A stretch of DNA of 64,000 bases, taken from Eleginops maclovinus (Eukaryota; Chordata; Actinopteri; Perciformes; Eleginopidae). The stretch spans positions 13,426,921-13,490,920 of the forward strand of contig NC_086368.1 in NCBI RefSeq assembly GCF_036324505.1. Direction: 5' to 3'. Numbering within the stretch: position 1 is the stretch's first letter; each line of letters begins with the position of its first letter. The notes beneath the pieces were generated by a model. That model made no database searches. It saw nothing but the letters and a program-made list of their open reading frames with translations, and was not told the DNA's origin. This document shows, in pieces, positions 1-13,478 of the stretch. Made by a program: the position numbers and the translations under genes.

Positions 1-334
1 GAAGGCTTTAAAATTCTTCAATGAAGTCTGTAACAAGATTCCTCTTTTCCTTTATACACCAAGCATTGCGGCTCATTTTGTTCTCACCAGGTTCGTGTTT
101 GCCAGCATATGTTCCCATCCTCCTCCTGAGATTAGGACGATTCTCACAAACTTCCCCTGGTTCGGTTTTAACACAACCTCTCTGTCGGAGTCACAGTGAG
201 AGTCAGAGAGAAGCACAGACAGAGAGAATAACAGTTGTGCCTTTCCTAAACATCCAGATTTAAAACATACATTTGCATATCATACACTCCAGATGATATG
301 GCATTAGTTACAGTGTCAGAGAGATCATACTCAC

Positions 335-3300
335 TTCTGATCTCATGCGCTTGGCTCTGCGAGCGATGCTGCAGGTCTCCTGGGGCTGAACAGACTGCCG
401 CTGCGGCAGGTCGTGAGGGGTGTACTCCTTATCTTTAGTGTCATTGGTCAGGGTGGCTCTCTGCAAGGAGAAAAAGGTGGATGTGAAACTTTATTATCCG
501 GCTGTTAAATCGAACGAACAAAAACATAACATGATCTCTTCCTACCATTCCCTCAAATATACTGGTCAACAAACTCATTTTCCATGTGAGACTGAAATGC
601 AGTTTAAAAAAACTAAAGAATTACAAGAAATATTTTCCCTATTGCAACTATTTCGCTTTCTGTGCTTTGGGTGCATCGTCAGGAAAACCAGCAGCAAAAA
701 ATGTGCACATTCAAGAGAACTCAGAGTAAGTGACTTAAGTCAAAGGCAACTATTGCAATGACAGGGCTGAGGAGAAATAATCTAGTTCACGTTTTGGCTA
801 GTTAAGATGGAATGAAATGTTGTATAACTATGTCGACTTTAACAATACTGAGTGTATAGAGCTGGTAGAGAAACAGTTGGAGATCACAACAGAGTGATAT
901 TGGACGTACAGGCTGATTGTCTCCAGTCTGGAACAGGTTGTATGGGTAGAGGATCCTCTCATAGTGGGCCCGCAGGTGAGAGCCGATAGCCTTGCCCGGA
1001 GCAAAGCCCATCTTGACGGATATCTTAGTCCAGCGCCGCTCTCTGCAGACAGCATCGAAGCCGCCTTCCTCATTCACCAGCTTTGAAAAAAATAGAAATG
1101 AACCATTTAGTCTCGTTGTGGGAGACGTGGTTTTATATCCACATGTGAACACACATTGTGATTACATACACAAATACACCTTTATAAAGTCCTGATTCAC
1201 AAACACAGCCAAGATTTGCATTCACCCTATTCAGCTGGTAAAGATCCAAAATCTTTCTCTCCACATGAGGGATTTTCAGGGTGCATCCTTGAAGCTCCCA
1301 GAACTTTGCAATTTGATCCAGGAAGTTGAGCTTTACTCTGGTCTGAGCCTAAAAGCAGTGAAAAAGAAAAGTTAAGATTGCGTATTGAACCTGTCCTTAG
1401 TTAGTTCTCAACAAGGACAACACCATATCCATACAGCTTATCAAATACTTATCAGATGTCTTTTTCTGTTCATTTTCCCTTAAACAATGGAAATGTAATA
1501 CAACAACAGTAACACTGTTGAAATATCTTTTCATTTTTATTCAACAACAGTTCCATTTACTGCATTTTATGGAGATAAAATATAATGTAAAAAATGAATT
1601 TACCTCCAATTCATTAAGTCTTTGTATCCTTGGTGTAAACTTCAGTCGGTCAACATCACAGGCAAATGGTGGCTGCCATTGCTAGAAGAAAACAAAAAGG
1701 TAAACAACATTGTATTAAGTGAAAATGACACCAAATCGTTAAACAGAAGTCTTTGTAATTTAATTTGTTCATCAACATAATATCATGTGATACAAGGCCC
1801 CAAGGAAATGCTGCTTGGTTTAATTAAAAGCACTCAAAACAAACCTCCTTCAGAGATCAGCGTGGTATTATTATAGTCCTTTGTTTTTATTAAACTATCC
1901 CATGAAACCCCATTCCTTAATAAATATAAAACCATTCAGACTACTAGGCTTTTCTTTTTATCTACACAAACATATTTGGGCTGTTGCTTAGGTGTTATAA
2001 AAAAAAAAACCTAACAGACCATACACAGTCTGCACACCCAAGAGACTGCAGTTATTCTAGTAAACTAACAGACACTTATTAAAGGCAGACGTACAGGAAG
2101 TCGTCGCGTGTCTGTGCAAACATGCGTGTCTGTGCAAACCTGCTGTGCACAGGGAATCATGTTGGTCAATATTACTAATCTAAAAATGGTTGATTAAATG
2201 TTGATAATTGGTTTGCACACACCCAACTGTTTCAATAAAACTGCCCTATTTATCAACACATGTACAATTCCATGAATTCCATTTTTTTCTATTGCAGACG
2301 ATCTTATGTAAAGGAGCTTACCACACCTATGTAGCCCCACCATCTGTTGTACTGACATACTAAACACCAACAGGTCTGATGTAAAAACACTTGCACAATA
2401 TATGAACACAAACCAACTCACACTACTTCCAGCAACACTAGCTAGCATCCGGGGGCCAAGAGGCCAAAAGATCATATCAGTTTTACAATCAGAAAATGTG
2501 TGACACCACATTCCTGCAGATGGGTCACCAGTGAGATTAATTAAAAACAACTTGTGAGGATGTGTCCTCGTCAGGAAGTTGATAATGGTTAACATTGACC
2601 CTGACTGATATAGTTATACTTTTCCTTTGGTAGCTAAACAGTTATTATTTGTATAAACACAACTCTAAACCTGTAAAGGCAGAATAATCCAATTATTTCT
2701 TCAGAGATCCCCAACATCACAGAGTGGTTTCTGACACTGGGACAGACAGAAATGTTAATCTCAGAGATAAGTTTCAGGTTTCAGATTCGCCCTTCAACCA
2801 GCGTGTAAGAATCATTCTCAGCTGACGGAGCATTAGCCAGTTTTCACACGGTTTCATATGTGTTCAAAAACACAAAACTCTAAATAGACTAGTAAATATC
2901 CTTCCAGTGAACGTTTGGTTATTTAATGGCTCAGATTGTGGGCTCAAGAAGAAACCAGGCCACATTGTAAATACCAATCTAAATAAGATTACCTGAAGTG
3001 GCTTGTATCCACTATGTTGGCAAAGTGCATACTTTCTATTAGATTATTTATCAAAAGCAATAACTACAACATTTATCTACAATTTTTATGAGAAAAACAT
3101 TTTATTAGATTATTACATTTTAAAGCTTTCATTGACTCTTAATTCAGAGTAATTTAAGGGGATTAACTAACGTGTTATTACATGTGTATAATAACCAAGT
3201 AATGTCTTTAAGTTTTCATTGAAAATCACCAAGCTCACATCTTAGAGCCAAACTCCAACTGACATTACATTGTGTTGAGAAGTGAACGAGCCAAATTGGC

Positions 3301-6120
3301 ATGTGAGATGTTTAAACTGATCATGTGACTGAGGTGGCCTCAAAATCAGGGGGCTACAGCTCTGAATCTCACTCAGAGTTGAACCATCACAGTGTATATT
3401 AATGGACACACATAGTGTGGGCATATAGCTCTTTCTTTGTTTAAACTCAACATGTTCTTATAACAGACCACCTGCTGCATGCCAAGTTAGTGTGGGATTA
3501 GCACCATAAAATGTTGCACACAAGATTTACTGGGCCTGGTCAGGCTTTTTTTCTCACTAGGATGGAAATGCTGGTCAAAGTAGGAACAACAATAGCCGCA
3601 TTAACACAACCTTATCATCTGTTGACAAAGCTGGATTAGAACCACAAATGCCAGCCACAAAAGAAAAACAATCACTTTGAAACATGTGGAAATGCATTCT
3701 TTTTTTTACTATTCTTCAAACATAAGCATGACCACGTAGTTAAAAGTACAATTGCGATTGTGTTGATGGTGTGTAAGAGAACCAAAAACAGCTCTAAGAT
3801 GAAAAACATTTGCTACTAACATCTACAGTCGAAATGCGACCCGTGCAAAACCTTGAAGGAAATACTGTGCAGTCTGAGAGCGCAGAAATCACTGATCAAA
3901 GACAGATTGTGGTGCAATGTCTTCTTCCCTTTTTAAAAAAAACAGTTTTTGTTTATGCTAGCGAAAAGGGAAACAAAGAAAGTGAGATCTGAGGCCAGAT
4001 CATATCTAAAACACAGAGGATGTTATATGGACACTGTGTGTACCTTTCCATACAAGCCTCCAGCCTCCTCTTTATAAAAACACAAAACAAACTCAATCAC
4101 CTAAAAACTTGCTATACTAGAATCCACTCTCATGCTCCCACATTCACATTGCTGAAGGATTTAAGATCCTTTAATGGTTTCGTTTGGCCCACACACCACC
4201 CTGCAGCCAAATGTTGGTCTGAATGTTCAGTAGAAAATGCTGGTGCATGACACGGGCCTGCAAACAATGGTGCTTACACAGTGTGGGACAAATGCTGGAG
4301 TTTGGCTTTAAATTGTGATTTTCTTTTGATACATGTTGTTTTTAATACCAGTATAAACATTAAAGAAGAAAAGGGAGAAGAAGCAGCAGTAGGCTTGAAC
4401 TGTTGGGTCATGCTGCCTTTTACCATATGGTATTAAGTTGAAAAACCTGCATTTTAAAACCCCTCATAAAGACACCATTAAACAGAAACGACTTGCAGAG
4501 ATGGCTTTAAAGCTCTTCAGGCTAGTAGAGTAGTAGGCTATAACACTGTCACTCAAACACATCTTCATGATAGAAATGTATTATTAAGGAGATATTGCAC
4601 TGGCCAAAACAGTTCAACAAATAGGAAACCAGCAGCCCCCTGGTCTATCCCATGTGAAGCGACTATCAGCTCCAGTCTTTGCTCAAAGCCTTTGCCACAG
4701 CCATCTTTTGTTTACATTAGCTGCACATTTTCAGTCATGCCTTTAAATGCAGGTTTTCCTTTTGGAAAAGCAAACAGCAAGCAGTCCCCCGACCTATCAT
4801 TTGTTGAGTTATATTTCAGTTTAACTCTGCAGTCTCCATCCAGGACCTCAATGTTTTAAAACGGAACCATTGCTAGCAAATATGATAACAGTCATGGCAA
4901 TTACACTGTGCTCATTTTAAAATAGCTCTCATTGTGTATTGTATTTTCATGTATTTTAATGTTCCTCTCTGGATATGCATCATTATTTTTATTTTTTAAA
5001 GAAAGACTTTGTACATCAAACCTAAGATAAAATTAAACAATAAAGTATTATCTGTTATATAATTTAATTCTATATAATTTGCCCTTTATCTAATTTGCGT
5101 GGAAGCTTGGACACACCCTTGAACTAGCATCTTCCCTTTCCCATCAATATCGGAAATAAGGAGATTAAATTAAATTAATTTACTTACTCGTTGTAGGGAG
5201 ATGTGGCAAAAAATAATGCTTCAATTGGGAAAAAAATATAAACATATAAAAAGTCTGGGAGGTTTTTCATAATATGAGGTTCTTCTGAAAGTTAGCTAGC
5301 AAAACAACGTTGTCAATAGAGTAAAATAACCGCATTTAAAGTGTGTTTTCTCACGGGATGAAGCTAAAAGAACCACAGTGTCCGTTGAGCCCAAAGCGTC
5401 TCTCCATAAACAGAGGGTCACCGTGCACGTACGTGACGTTAGACAACTGCAGCTTTATAAGAGGCCTGATTAACGATAGCTAGGTCACCTAATACTGGCT
5501 AAATCCATCAAATCCTGTTTGTAAAGTTAGGTTTACATTTAACAAACTGTTAAAAAGCAGTCGGTAAATTATTAGTTTGAATCTTGGTGAGCCAATTTCC
5601 GTGCGCCCAGTCCAGGAAGCATTTGATACTAACGTAAACACTTTCCATTATATTTACATACAGCCAAACTTCAGCGTTTGAATTTATTTTTAAATAGTAC
5701 CCTGAAATATGGCTGTTTAACTAAATATATGTATGTCTTCTCGGATGTTCGAAACTTGATCGGAATTATTAGTAGGAGAGTGCCTCACTATCGTTGTTTG
5801 AAACACAACAGTCCGAGCTCCGGCTAGCTGTTAACTCGGAGCCGCAATCCGCCATGTTGAAAGCTGTCTAAAAACACAACTTTGCCTGCTAAATTGTCCA
5901 CCGCAGCTGAGAGCAAAACACAAAGCCAGAACAAGTGTAATAACTGTAAAAATGTGTAAACACTCACCGGTGGCGGGCGCACTTTGCAGATGCCAGTTTT
6001 CTCTGCAATGGGTCGTATTTTGTTGATGTACGCAAAAGGGTCGGCAAATTCCTCCCAGCTGGGCTCAAAAACAGGGCACTCCGGAGGGGGAATGAACTCA
6101 TTTAGCTGTGGTTGAGTCAT
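335..6120 (-). CDS. kdm5b: kdm5b, lysine-specific histone demethylase 5B, first five coding exons (partial)
   Basis: Coding exons on the minus strand are 6120-5968, 1681-1604, 1348-1226, 1080-910 and 460-335. All junctions are phase 0, giving 217 codons; the gene runs off the left edge. Exon 1 encodes the JmjN motif ([17 protein letters not shown], about residues 9-25). Exons 2-4 encode the ARID DNA-binding domain, with KFWELQG, VNEEGGF, MGFAPGK and [12 protein letters not shown] visible. Exon 5 is the basic linker ([24 protein letters not shown]). The PHD fingers, catalytic JmjC and zinc finger lie outside the window. The family removes methyl groups from H3K4me2/3 in the nucleus, using Fe(II) and 2-oxoglutarate. 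The sequence and the rabif/adipor1 neighbourhood fit KDM5B better than KDM5A or KDM5C. Teleosts carry two kdm5b copies and I cannot tell which this is. The start at 6120 puts the protein close to the usual N-terminus; an in-frame ATG at 6222 is less likely. Confidence 0.93.
1682..5967 (-). other. kdm5b intron 1
   Basis: This 4.3-kb intron separates the JmjN exon from the first ARID exon. It is AT-rich and I see no exon-like open frame. The only clear structure is a short tandem duplication at 2106-2139. The first intron of a chromatin regulator often holds enhancers, but nothing here lets me point to one. Confidence 0.8.
2106..2139. repeat. Two-copy tandem repeat, 18-bp period
   Basis: The 16-base unit GCGTGTCTGTGCAAAC occurs at 2106-2121 and again, identical, at 2124-2139. 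It lies in kdm5b intron 1. No function is implied. Confidence 0.85.
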
Positions 6121-6599
6121 CGTTGCATCTTTGTTATGACTGTAAGCTAAAATGTTTCCAAAAAGCACCTGATATATGCTAGCTATTAATTTCTTGTCTT
6201 TCAGGTCATGTCCACTCTCCACTCATTCAACTCAAAGACGAATTATCTAGTTGGAGACGAGAGGTGACAGCCGGAGACTGTGTTCATCCGCTCAAAAAAG
6301 TAGACACACAAAATCTACTGTCATTTTACACCCAGTGTGTGGTTTTATAGCACGCAAACATAGTGTTTATGCATCATTTCTAAGCCTTATGATGATTTGA
6401 TGTAAACTGATTTTTACTACACCAATGCAGCTCATTTGTATATGTTTGGGGGAGTTAAATGCATACAGTGTTGTGTTACTGTTGAGAAAACTATTTGAAC
6501 GTAATTTAAATCTACTTAAATGTCATTCTCATTAGTGCAGTAGAGTTAGCCCTTTCAAAGACAATACTTTGTGAGCACAATACTTAAAATACGGATTAT

Positions 6600-6880
6600 T
6601 ATAGTGTATTGGTTCCGTGGTCTCCTATCAGATGATTGCCCTCCTTTGGGTGAGTTTGATTCGTTCACCCTGCTGGCACGGAGGTGTACAGTTTGAGTTT
6701 CACAAAAGAAGGGATTATACGTATTCGCCCTTTCCCTACCCCGCCCGGCTAAACCGATATAGTAGACGTATCAGACGGTACATAGGGTTTCCTAATCAAA
6801 CACACCCACTAGATCGATGCGCGCCAACCGGAACTTTGTTTTTAAATGGTCTAGAGGAGCACGTTGATTGGTAGAGACGA
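6600..6880. promoter_or_regulatory. CpG-enriched block upstream of kdm5b, possible promoter
   Basis: CpG dinucleotides cluster here (for example ACCGATAT, ATCGATGCGCGCC, CAACCGGAAC) within an otherwise CpG-poor sequence. An Sp1-like GC run lies near 6738-6748 and an ETS-like CCGGAA near 6827. The block is 480-760 bp upstream of the kdm5b start codon on the correct side. No TATA box is evident. Promoter function is inferred from composition and position only. Confidence 0.35.
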
Positions 6881-8291
6881 CAGTCATATGTTAATACTTC
6901 AGCTGTAAACAACTCAATTAATTCAGTTATTCTTCACATATGTTTTTCTTATTTGAGCAACAGTTGTGTGTTCTGCTTATAAAAGTATGCTTTACCACTT
7001 CAGTTGTTTCACTCGGTGTATGAGACTGATTTGAATGTCCCTGTTCCGTCTAAAATTCCTCTTGGTTGATTTTGGACAGACTATAACAGCCACGTATGGC
7101 AGGTGTCTTTCAAGGCCAAGTGTACATATTTAAAGGTAATTAGGATCACTCACAAAAAAAAAATGTAATCACCTATTTTGGACTTACTATTTGTGTGTGA
7201 GTATTACTAACTTGAGTATTACAAAGAGCGTAATTTTGCATACACTTACACAGCCTGGTGATGCACATTTGTACAATGTGCTGTAAAGTATGTATATTAG
7301 CTTTAAGTTGTTTGTCTGTTTGGGATCAAATGTGTTTTTTTACAAGGGAGACCTTGCCAAGAATAAGCAGCAATACAGTGATTCAACACTAACATAATAG
7401 CTTTGAGTGACATTAGAAAGGAGGCCATTAAATATTTGCAGACCATCATCCTGGACTCTCAGGGTCATTTTATTTTGAATGCCCATTTTTAATCAAAAAT
7501 ATAATACTCTACATCCATAATGTTTATTTTTATGTTTGAAAATGCACAAATCAAAGCAAACAGCTTCACCACTGTCACTCACACTGTATTCTGCTGATTA
7601 CTATCACTGCCACTGATCCGGTGGGGTTCAGCTGACAGGATGGGATCAGAGCCTTAGTTGATAGGTGTGCATCACACACAAAACACAACAATCACCACAT
7701 TATAGATCTGCTGGCTGCCATTAAATAATAAATGTGTCAAAAATAAAACGAAATCTAGTGGCAACCTGCAGAACTACACCTTAAAGTAGTGGAGGTTTTA
7801 TAAGGGCAATGTAACCTATGGTGTGAACTGTGTCGAACTAATTCTCCAGTGCAGGTTACTGTAACGTTAACCATTATAAGGTTTCCGCTCTTTATACCCC
7901 ATTGCCAAAGGTTTAATATTTATTTGAGTGTAATCTTTAAAAATATTTTCATAGATTCATTATTATTCTATTAAAATAGAATCCTCCGCATTTGACCAAA
8001 AGATTATCTTGAAGACTAGTTTAATTGATGTGGACCTTCCTTTTTGGATACTTGTTGTGAATCCATGCATTTATTCTTTTTTCTATGGATTAAATAAAGT
8101 ATCGAAAATGATTGAATGTATTTACATGTAAAAAGAATGGAGAAAGTTCCCAACACAGGTTTACAGAGCCCCACATACATTTAACGCAAACTGAGATTTT
8201 GATTGAAAGATGCTGAAATGAAACAAATTATATGCCATTATCTACGAAACAGCTGCAGGATGGTATTCAATAACAGCTTGCCGAAAACATC

Positions 8292-8297
8292 TTTATT
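8292..8297 (-). other. Candidate poly(A) signal of rabif
   Basis: On the minus strand this reads AATAAA, about 185 bases after the rabif stop codon, followed by a T/G-containing stretch. It is the first canonical hexamer downstream of the gene, so a short 3' UTR is the simplest reading. Confidence 0.5.
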
Positions 8298-8479
8298 AGA
8301 ACAAGATAATCACACTGTCAAGTGTGATTGAGGATAATGATAGTGTCACCATCAGTAATCATAAACAATGTACACACACCAGTGTATATAAGTGAGTTTG
8401 TGTAATAGATTACATCCATGAAAATGAATAGCTTGCCAGCACATTTTTAAAGTTCATGTGTGCTCATATGCATTTTAGA

Positions 8480-9740
8480 CTATACATGATTCACCCTTTC
8501 CAAAGCGACATAGAAACTCTTCTTGTCATCCAAAGAGTGCCAGCCGATTGGACCAATCTCACAATCTGCACAGATGAGATACTTGATTCTCCCCACATCC
8601 TTAGTGAAGCCCACATTCTCAAAAGTGTACATGTCGTCCACAAACCAGTGGGTGGTCAGAGTGTCCCCGTCCACTGAGCCCTCTGTGGTGCTGAGGCCGC
8701 TCTTTTTCCGCATGGATGGGAGGAACAGCTGTTGGGGGAAAAACACAGCCTCAGATGACATCAAAACACAAACAAAAGAACAGAGTTTTGGAATTGGCAT
8801 ATACATCCACATACTACCACGTACTCCTTCTTTATTTAGAGTTAGAACTTGTTTGAACAAAGACATGCATCACTTTTTATCTCAACGAATATAAAAAAGG
8901 TTTGCGATTGTTATTCTATCAAGTGACCAATTCTTGCAGCTGCCCTGGCTACCTGTTGCTTTTCAAGATCCTCTTCCTGGTATACAAAGCTAGAAAGGCT
9001 TCCTGATACCTAAAGCTATAAAGGCATCTGGTTATATTGTGCTTGCAGTGTATAAACCCTGCAGTTCTCAAAAGTCACAAGCCACACTATGTCCTTTTTA
9101 TTCCTTCAAAGTTCCTAAAGGCTGGTGTAAGTGCATGTATAATTTATTATCTAACAGAATGGTCTGCCAGTTGAATTGCATGTATTATTAATATGTAGTA
9201 ACAATTGATCATTTGCAGATAGTGTTTTTGTATTGTTTCATGATTTTACAACTTTACAAGTGTTTGCATGACATCAGTATTAATGGTTGATGTTTTTAAT
9301 CATCTTGTATTTATTTGATATTTAGGGCAACAGTCAAATTTAATTGTCTTAGTATATGGGCCCTATTCTCCAGTCTCAGAAAGTTTCTCAGGGTGTGTTA
9401 TTTCACTCCATTATGTGTTATGATAGTATTTGAACTGAAACTGTTCTGAAAATAGAAACTCTCAGCTCAAGGTCTGTACCTAACAAGTGTAGTACAGATC
9501 AAATATATTACCTGAGACTGACAGACTAAACACCCACCAAAAAAGCAATATCTGAGCCCACTGCTTTGCTCTATCACCTACTTTCAGACAGCTTACCTCC
9601 TTCTCTGCAAACACAGCCATCCCGGGGCACAACACCTTAGATCCGCAGCGCTGACACACCACATCCTTGATGTTCTTGCCGTCCTCAGAAACCAGGTCGG
9701 ACCGTTCCGTGCTTTCTTTGGACTCCTGATTGTTCTCCAT
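8480..9740 (-). CDS. rabif: rabif (MSS4), Rab-interacting factor
   Basis: Two coding exons, 9740-9597 and 8728-8480, join in phase 0 to encode 130 residues, close to the 123 of human RABIF. MSS4 binds nucleotide-free exocytic Rab GTPases such as Rab8 and Rab10. It was first described as a weak exchange factor and is now seen as a holdase-like chaperone that stabilises Rabs in the cytosol. The four zinc ligands are present as two CxxC pairs, C29/C32 (CQRCG) and C101/C104 (CADCE). The conserved blocks FENVGFTKDVG, EIGPIGWH and DDKKSFYVALERV are intact. The start at 9740 is chosen because it gives the family N-terminus; the sequence just upstream reads as a splice acceptor (TTTACAG at about 9748), so a further non-coding exon is likely. 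rabif lies between adipor1 and kdm5b, as in other vertebrates. Confidence 0.96.
8936..9085 (+). mobile_element. LINE reverse-transcriptase relic (L2/CR1-like), frameshifted
   Basis: In the single rabif intron, on the opposite strand to the gene, the sequence encodes WLPVAF in one frame and then FKILFLVYKA in the next. This is the WLPV...FKILLLVYKAL signature near the 3' end of the ORF in L2/CR1-type non-LTR elements. A frameshift and an early stop show that it is dead. The family assignment rests on these two short motifs. Confidence 0.65.
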
Positions 9741-10432
9741 CTCTGACTGTAAACACAAACAGCAGATTCACTTTGATGTAAATGTCCGTAAGGCCTGGGA
9801 CAGTAACTGTAATTACTGATGAATGGTTTGTGTTAAATTAGACTGCTAGGAAAAAAAGATGGGGCGCACACTCGTAGGACCAGAACTACAAATACTCCGA
9901 ACCACTGTAGTGCGGAAGTCCGTGACAAAGAAACTCTCTAATATTTACGTTTTTCATCCTGCACATTATCTGTATAGTAGCAATCATAACGCTGAACCCC
10001 AGTCTAAGATATGTGTGTTAAAAGGCTAGTCGGATGATTGCTTATTTAAAAAACCTATCAAATCAGCGTTAACTGCAAACCCCACCCCTGGCATTTATGC
10101 TAACATCCATGCTAACACTGAATTCAACAGACTTAGTATACATAACCACATTACATATCCAGAAAAAATACACACACTTTAATAAACTTAAAACAATGCT
10201 TACCTGAATACTGAAGTAAATAAAGTGTTAGGTATTACAATAATATCGTAAAACAGACAGGTAAGCTTAAACTAGGCTAGCATACTAGCTGTTCCTGAAG
10301 TATACCAGCCACTAAATGCTCCCGTTCAGAAACACAAGTTTGTTCTTTGGTACCTCAAGCATGGTGATATATTCTTCTATTTCTGAGACGTTATAATACT
10401 TTTTAATTACGATAGAATGTATAACTTCTGTT

Positions 10433-10434
<2 letters not shown>

Positions 10435-10493
<59 letters not shown>
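10435..10493. repeat. (TAA)n microsatellite
   Basis: About 19 uninterrupted trinucleotide units. In one minus-strand frame it spells a run of leucines, which is not a gene. Confidence 0.98.
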
Positions 10494-13122
10494 TGGCAAC
10501 GTTTGAAAATAAATGCAAAGTTAAAATTGATGGTGGAATGGTTTCTTTTAACAATAACTCAGAAGATACCTTGAATAGAGTGAAATGGATCATGAAAAAC
10601 CTAAATGAAACGCAATTATGTAAGTCATGAAGTAATTATTGTTACAATTTCAATGTTACTTAACTTTAACAATGCAAGACAAACCAAAAACTAATGTTAT
10701 TGTTCATTTTCGAATATTGAAATAAATATATGTCAGCCGGGATAAAACAATATAACAACACATCCATAACTTAATAAATGAAATAATGATAAAAGGTGTT
10801 GTAATACTCTTCTGTAAACAGCTTTTCATTGAATTATAGTTTTAAAATAAATGTAAAAGGCACATGATCACTTATTTAGTGAAGTACAAGTATAAAATAG
10901 CATAAAAAGAAAAAATCCTGGCTGCCAGTTTGAGGAAGCAGTGTAGTTTCATACTTTGCTCGCCTAAACTGATGCTTCCGTTACACTCAACCTTAATGTG
11001 TTGACAGCAGCATCGGGAGAGTTTGGGCAAGGTGAATGCTTGTTTTGGCTTAGGCAAAAACCTAAATGAGCCACTACAACTATCAACTGTTACATCACAC
11101 TACAGTGAGAGGCTGAACAATTATCCATCAACAGAGCATGGAAGATGAGTAAATCAGTGGTAGTTGAGCACAATACAAGATGCAAACAGATACTTTTTAC
11201 GTGCATTAAACGGTGTTGTATAAGTATCCTATAATATGCATAGAACCTACAAAAAAAACGAGTAAACTTTTTTTCTCCCAACTTTAAAACAAAAAAACAT
11301 TCAAATTATAACGCATTGAAGGAGGCATGTGCCATTTCTAATTATTTGTTTAGATTTTAAGTCCTGATAGTATGGCTTTATTTATAATCAAATTCAATAA
11401 AGGATCTATTTATTCAAGCAAAAAGAAAAGCATGTATTCGTGATGGACATTATTACAGCTGTGGTCCCATCCCATACATACAAGTGATCTCCGACCAGCA
11501 GCTGATACCAACAGATGAGGGACATCAAACAATAAGAAACATTGTTTTTAACAATGGTTTATGTGATTAAAACATGGTTACTGTTGATCTCTATAATTGG
11601 CCAAAACTGTTGAGAACAGTATTTTTGATACTCTGATGTAGACACACTGTGTATGGTATCCAGATGTGATGAGCTGTAGACCATGAATCCTGTTGTCTTC
11701 ACAGTTGACTTACTGTTGATATAACACTTGTAATTGTCACAGGACTACATTGTAAGAGACAAATGACAATAGGACACCATGTTTTTTTCACATGTGGAAA
11801 AGAATTTATTACAATAATTTTCCAAGATTACCATTAATAAATATTTATGTTTACATTTCAGTGAAATGTATGATTTATCACTTTCTACACAGGACATTAC
11901 ACAAAGTCAAGAATACACATTGTTTTAGTCGTTGTAATAAAGCTCGAATAAGTTGATCTAGAAAAAGGAGTCTTAAACAGCAGTTGATACAACCTATCCA
12001 TGTAGTTGTAAGTTCAATAATGATTCGATTGTATATATGGCAAGGAAAACAAGAAAAGTCAACATCTGGAAATCCTTGAAGCTCCCTTGACTGTTAAGAT
12101 AGGCCGTTTTATTTAAAAACATTTCCGTTGGCCTAAGGCACAGGAATACTAAAAGTTTATATCAATCATACATAACACGTTTTAAATCCCATATGGTGAT
12201 TTAAAGTTTTGAATTTAATAGTATACACTAAGGTGCATTAGATATTTACACCTCTCATTGCATTTGAATCAATCATAAAAGAAATATCTTTAGCAGACAA
12301 AAACACAATTTGACCAATCCAGATCTGTACATTGTGCGTCGCCCAGGAACTATTACTCTAGAAATTAGTAATTGTGTTGTCTGACTGATGGCAGGGAAGT
12401 TCTTTCGACTTATACATTTTTAGCATTTTAATCTAAATACAATTGAGCAGATAGATTTTTGCACAGTTGTAGCTTTTGTATGCCATGACATTTGAAAAAG
12501 CATTGGTTTGGGTCTAATTTCAATTATAACAATGCAGAGAACATCAATGAAAATATCAGTTTTCAACCTCTTTATTGTTCTCCTTAAATTTTGGCAATAA
12601 TTTTGATGAGCATCAAACCTTGTGTTAGATACAGCTATAGATCATACTTTTAGGATTTTGCCTCTATGTTCCTTTCTAAATAATGTCGTTTTTTATTTAT
12701 ACAATTTAAGATTGACTGGGCCTTTAGAGTACAGTTTTTTTTATTGCAGAGTGGGCATGGGTGGGTTTGTAGCACTCCTCCGAGTTTTGACACACCGCCG
12801 CACAATCAGTGTCAGCACAGTAAGAAAACATCTGATGGCATCCATACACAATGTATGTGTATAATTTTATCTTAGTACAAATGTGTGTGCAGACCCCCAA
12901 GCACATAAATGGCTGGGGACTGCTCTACAACTCACTCCTGGTGGACAGTACATTCATCCTCTAACCTGCATGGAAACTGGGAGGGAGGATAGGAATGGTT
13001 TACAGTATGTGCCCTCTGCTACAGCACAAATCATACTCTCTGTGCCCTCTGTGCAATCGTAACAGATTATGAAAAGGCTGGGGTACTAATGAGCTTCTAA
13101 GAAATGACCATCAGTTACAGGA

Positions 13123-13144
13123 ATATATATATATATATATATAT
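13123..13144. repeat. (AT)n microsatellite
   Basis: Eleven AT units, probably within or just beyond the adipor1 3' UTR. Confidence 0.95.
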
Positions 13145-13478
13145 GATTTTGGTTGAAATCCCATTTTGACCTTACTTGAAAATGTAGACTTCAAGTTTCA
13201 TAATTATTGAAGAAGTGGTGCCTGTTGAAGATTCCATCCGTAGTTCAATGACTAGTTAATGCTACTTTATTGGAGCAAAAAAGAGCCAAACAGAAAGAAG
13301 ACCACCACAACCCAAACAAGATGTTAGCAAATCAGAAGTACAGAAGGAGTAACAAGTGAGACTATATTCAATTCCAGCAGCATTTTAAGTGATTGTGAAT
13401 GTTTTTGTGTGTGTGTGTGTGCATGTGTGTGATTGTGGGACTATAAAGAAAAGTATGAGTAAGTCACAGTCAGGCCTC

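Larger units (their letters stand above)
6121..8479. other. kdm5b-rabif intergenic region
   Basis: This holds the 5' flank of kdm5b on its left and the 3' UTR of rabif on its right. A block at about 6600-6880 is richer in CpG than its surroundings and contains a CCCCGCCCGGC run that resembles an Sp1 site. It could be a promoter or a non-coding first exon of kdm5b. The remainder is AT-rich with no gene that I can see. Confidence 0.6.
9741..13478. other. rabif-adipor1 intergenic region
   Basis: The left part is the rabif 5' flank. A possible donor for a non-coding rabif exon (TTCAG followed by GTAAGC on the minus strand) sits near 10204. A TAA microsatellite is at 10435-10493. The right part must contain the adipor1 3' UTR; minus-strand AATAAA hexamers occur at 13266-13271 and near 12561 and 12690, and I cannot say which is used. 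The rest is AT-rich without a recognisable gene. Confidence 0.6.

Noticed and set aside
10312..10593. Minus-strand frame with a long poly-leucine run
   Set aside because: It is a translation of the TAA microsatellite and has no conserved flanks.
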